Part shown: positions 62,889-64,000 of the stretch, in pieces
Numbering within the stretch: the first letter of the stretch is position 1
How the letters are laid out: each line of letters starts with the position of its first letter
Assembly (NCBI RefSeq): GCF_004028235.1
Contig: NZ_CP035037.1
Location: 1,302,001 to 1,366,000, forward strand
Direction: 5' to 3'
DNA: 64,000 bases
From: Leucobacter muris
Lineage (GTDB): Bacteria > Actinomycetota > Actinomycetes > Actinomycetales > Microbacteriaceae
The notes under the pieces: generated by a model
The model's input: only the letters and a program-made list of their open reading frames with translations
What the model was told of the DNA's origin: nothing
Databases searched by the model: none
Position numbers and translations under genes: made by a program

Positions 62889-64000
62889 ATGAAGATTCTG
62901 GCGGCGATGAGCGGGGGCGTCGACTCCGCCGTGGCGGCGGCGCGCGCCGTTGAAGCGGGGCACGACGTGGTCGGCGTGCACCTCGCCCTCAGTCGTATGC
63001 CCGGCACGCTGCGCACCGGATCCCGCGGCTGCTGCACGATCGAGGACGCGATGGACGCCCGCCGCGCAGCCAACCTGCTCGGCATCCCCTTCTACGTTTG
63101 GGATCTCAGCGAACGCTTCAAGGAGGACGTCGTCGACGACTTCATCGCAGAGTACGCCGCGGGCCGCACCCCCAACCCGTGCATGCGCTGCAACGAGAAG
63201 ATCAAGTTCGCCGCGCTGCTCGACAAGGCCATCGCCCTCGGCTTCGACGCCGTGGCCACCGGGCACTACGCGAGCCTCGAGGACGGCCCCCACGGCCGCG
63301 AACTGCACCGGGCGAGTGCCTGGGCCAAGGACCAGTCGTACGTGCTCGGCGTGCTCACCGAGCGGCAGCTCGCGCACTGCTACTTCCCGCTCGGCGACAC
63401 ACCCTCGAAGGAGCTGATCCGGGCGGAGGCCGAGGATCGCGGCCTGCAGGTCGCGCAGAAGCCCGACAGCCACGACATCTGCTTCATCCCCGACGGCGAC
63501 ACGCGCGGCTGGCTCTCCGACCACCTCGAGCGCGAACCAGGCGAGATCCTCGACGAATCGGGCGAGGTGGTGGGCCGCCACGACGGCGCGCACGGCTACA
63601 CCGTGGGACAGCGGCGCGGTCTGCAACTCGGCAGGCCCGCACCCGACGGGCAGCCGCGCTACGTGCTGTCGATCCGCCCCGTCTCGAACCAGGTGGTCGT
63701 CGGCCCCAAGCAGAGCCTCGCGATCGGCCGCATCGCCGGCGGCCGGTTCAGCTGGGCCGGAGAGCCGGGCTTCGACGTGAGCGATCCCTTCGACTGCGAG
63801 GTGCAGATCCGCGCCCACGCCGATCCGGTTCCCGCGCGGGCGAGGCTCGAGCCGATCCTCGAAACGGAGCGCACCGAGCAGCACCGCGAGGGCGCCACGC
63901 ACGAGGTGGTGGTCGACATCGACCTCGAGCGCGCGGAGCCGCTGCTGGGGGTCGCACCGGGCCAGACCGCCGTCGTCTACATCGGCACCCGCGTGCTCGG
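62889..64000 (+). CDS. mnmA: tRNA-specific 2-thiouridylase MnmA (3' end outside window)
   Basis: Adds sulfur to U34 of tRNA-Lys, -Glu and -Gln. 370 codons are present and the frame is open at the window end; typical length is about 360-380, so little is missing. The PP-loop [13 protein letters not shown] is at 5-17, catalytic cysteines in [12 protein letters not shown] and [11 protein letters not shown], and [10 protein letters not shown] precedes the C-terminal barrel. ATG 62889 lies seven bases after a -10 box. The upstream cysteine desulfurase is the likely sulfur donor. Confidence 0.97.
   Translation, partial: MKILAAMSGGVDSAVAAARAVEAGHDVVGVHLALSRMPGTLRTGSRGCCTIEDAMDARRAANLLGIPFYVWDLSERFKEDVVDDFIAEYAAGRTPNPCMRCNEKIKFAALLDKAIALGFDAVATGHYASLEDGPHGRELHRASAWAKDQSYVLGVLTERQLAHCYFPLGDTPSKELIRAEAEDRGLQVAQKPDSHDICFIPDGDTRGWLSDHLEREPGEILDESGEVVGRHDGAHGYTVGQRRGLQLGRPAPDGQPRYVLSIRPVSNQVVVGPKQSLAIGRIAGGRFSWAGEPGFDVSDPFDCEVQIRAHADPVPARARLEPILETERTEQHREGATHEVVVDIDLERAEPLLGVAPGQTAVVYIGTRVL

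Overview
The window is very GC-rich, densely coding DNA from an actinobacterium, most likely Microbacteriaceae and possibly Leucobacter-like (inference from gene content and order). Two gene blocks match the order known from Mycobacterium tuberculosis. Bases 3.2-21.3 kb correspond to the Rv3202c-Rv3193c neighbourhood: adnA, adnB, a phosphotransferase-like protein, nudC, uvrD2, a cyclodehydratase-like protein, a DUF2342 metalloprotease, a PDZ-Lon protease and a UPF0182 membrane protein. Bases 42.8-53.6 kb correspond to Rv2901c-Rv2881c: DUF2469, xerC, dprA, comM, yraN, rpsB, tsf, pyrH, frr, cdsA. No prophage, insertion sequence or CRISPR array was seen.

Layout. 0-3 kb: the end of an RNA methyltransferase, coaBC, a CPBP protease and DUF3107. 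3-14 kb: double-strand-break resection (AdnAB), NAD(H) hydrolysis (NudC) and helicase UvrD2. 14-21 kb: the cyclodehydratase-like protein, DUF2342, PDZ-Lon and UPF0182. 21.5-24 kb: initiator tRNA-fMet and a sorted LAXTG surface protein. 24-35 kb: envelope genes, namely an HtrA-like protease, two CDP-glycerol-transferase-family proteins, a GT2 transferase, a TagGH-like exporter and a second ABC exporter. 35-42.8 kb: pncB and the SOS mutasome dnaE2-imuB-imuA' behind a perfect LexA operator. 42.8-55.3 kb: competence/recombination genes, translation genes, cdsA, a DivIVA protein, a wall lytic transglycosylase and RNase HI. 55.3-58.3 kb: a 982-residue DivIVA-type coiled-coil protein with a long 11-residue repeat. 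58.6-64 kb: a two-part membrane/lipoprotein, a thioredoxin-TPR protein, a cysteine desulfurase and mnmA (cut by the window end).

Cross-cutting observations. (1) Four genes (DUF2342 metalloprotease, dnaE2, M23 peptidase, a small zinc-ribbon protein) are each broken by one extra base in a G/C run. Each is restored by removing one base, so consensus errors are more likely than decay. (2) At least nine genes have a TANNNT -10 hexamer 6-7 nt before the start codon and no credible Shine-Dalgarno, which points to leaderless mRNAs. The SOS promoter has the same geometry. (3) comM lacks about 26 residues at a highly conserved AAA+ segment. (4) The most striking structure is the uninterrupted 41-copy hendecad repeat at 55996-57348.
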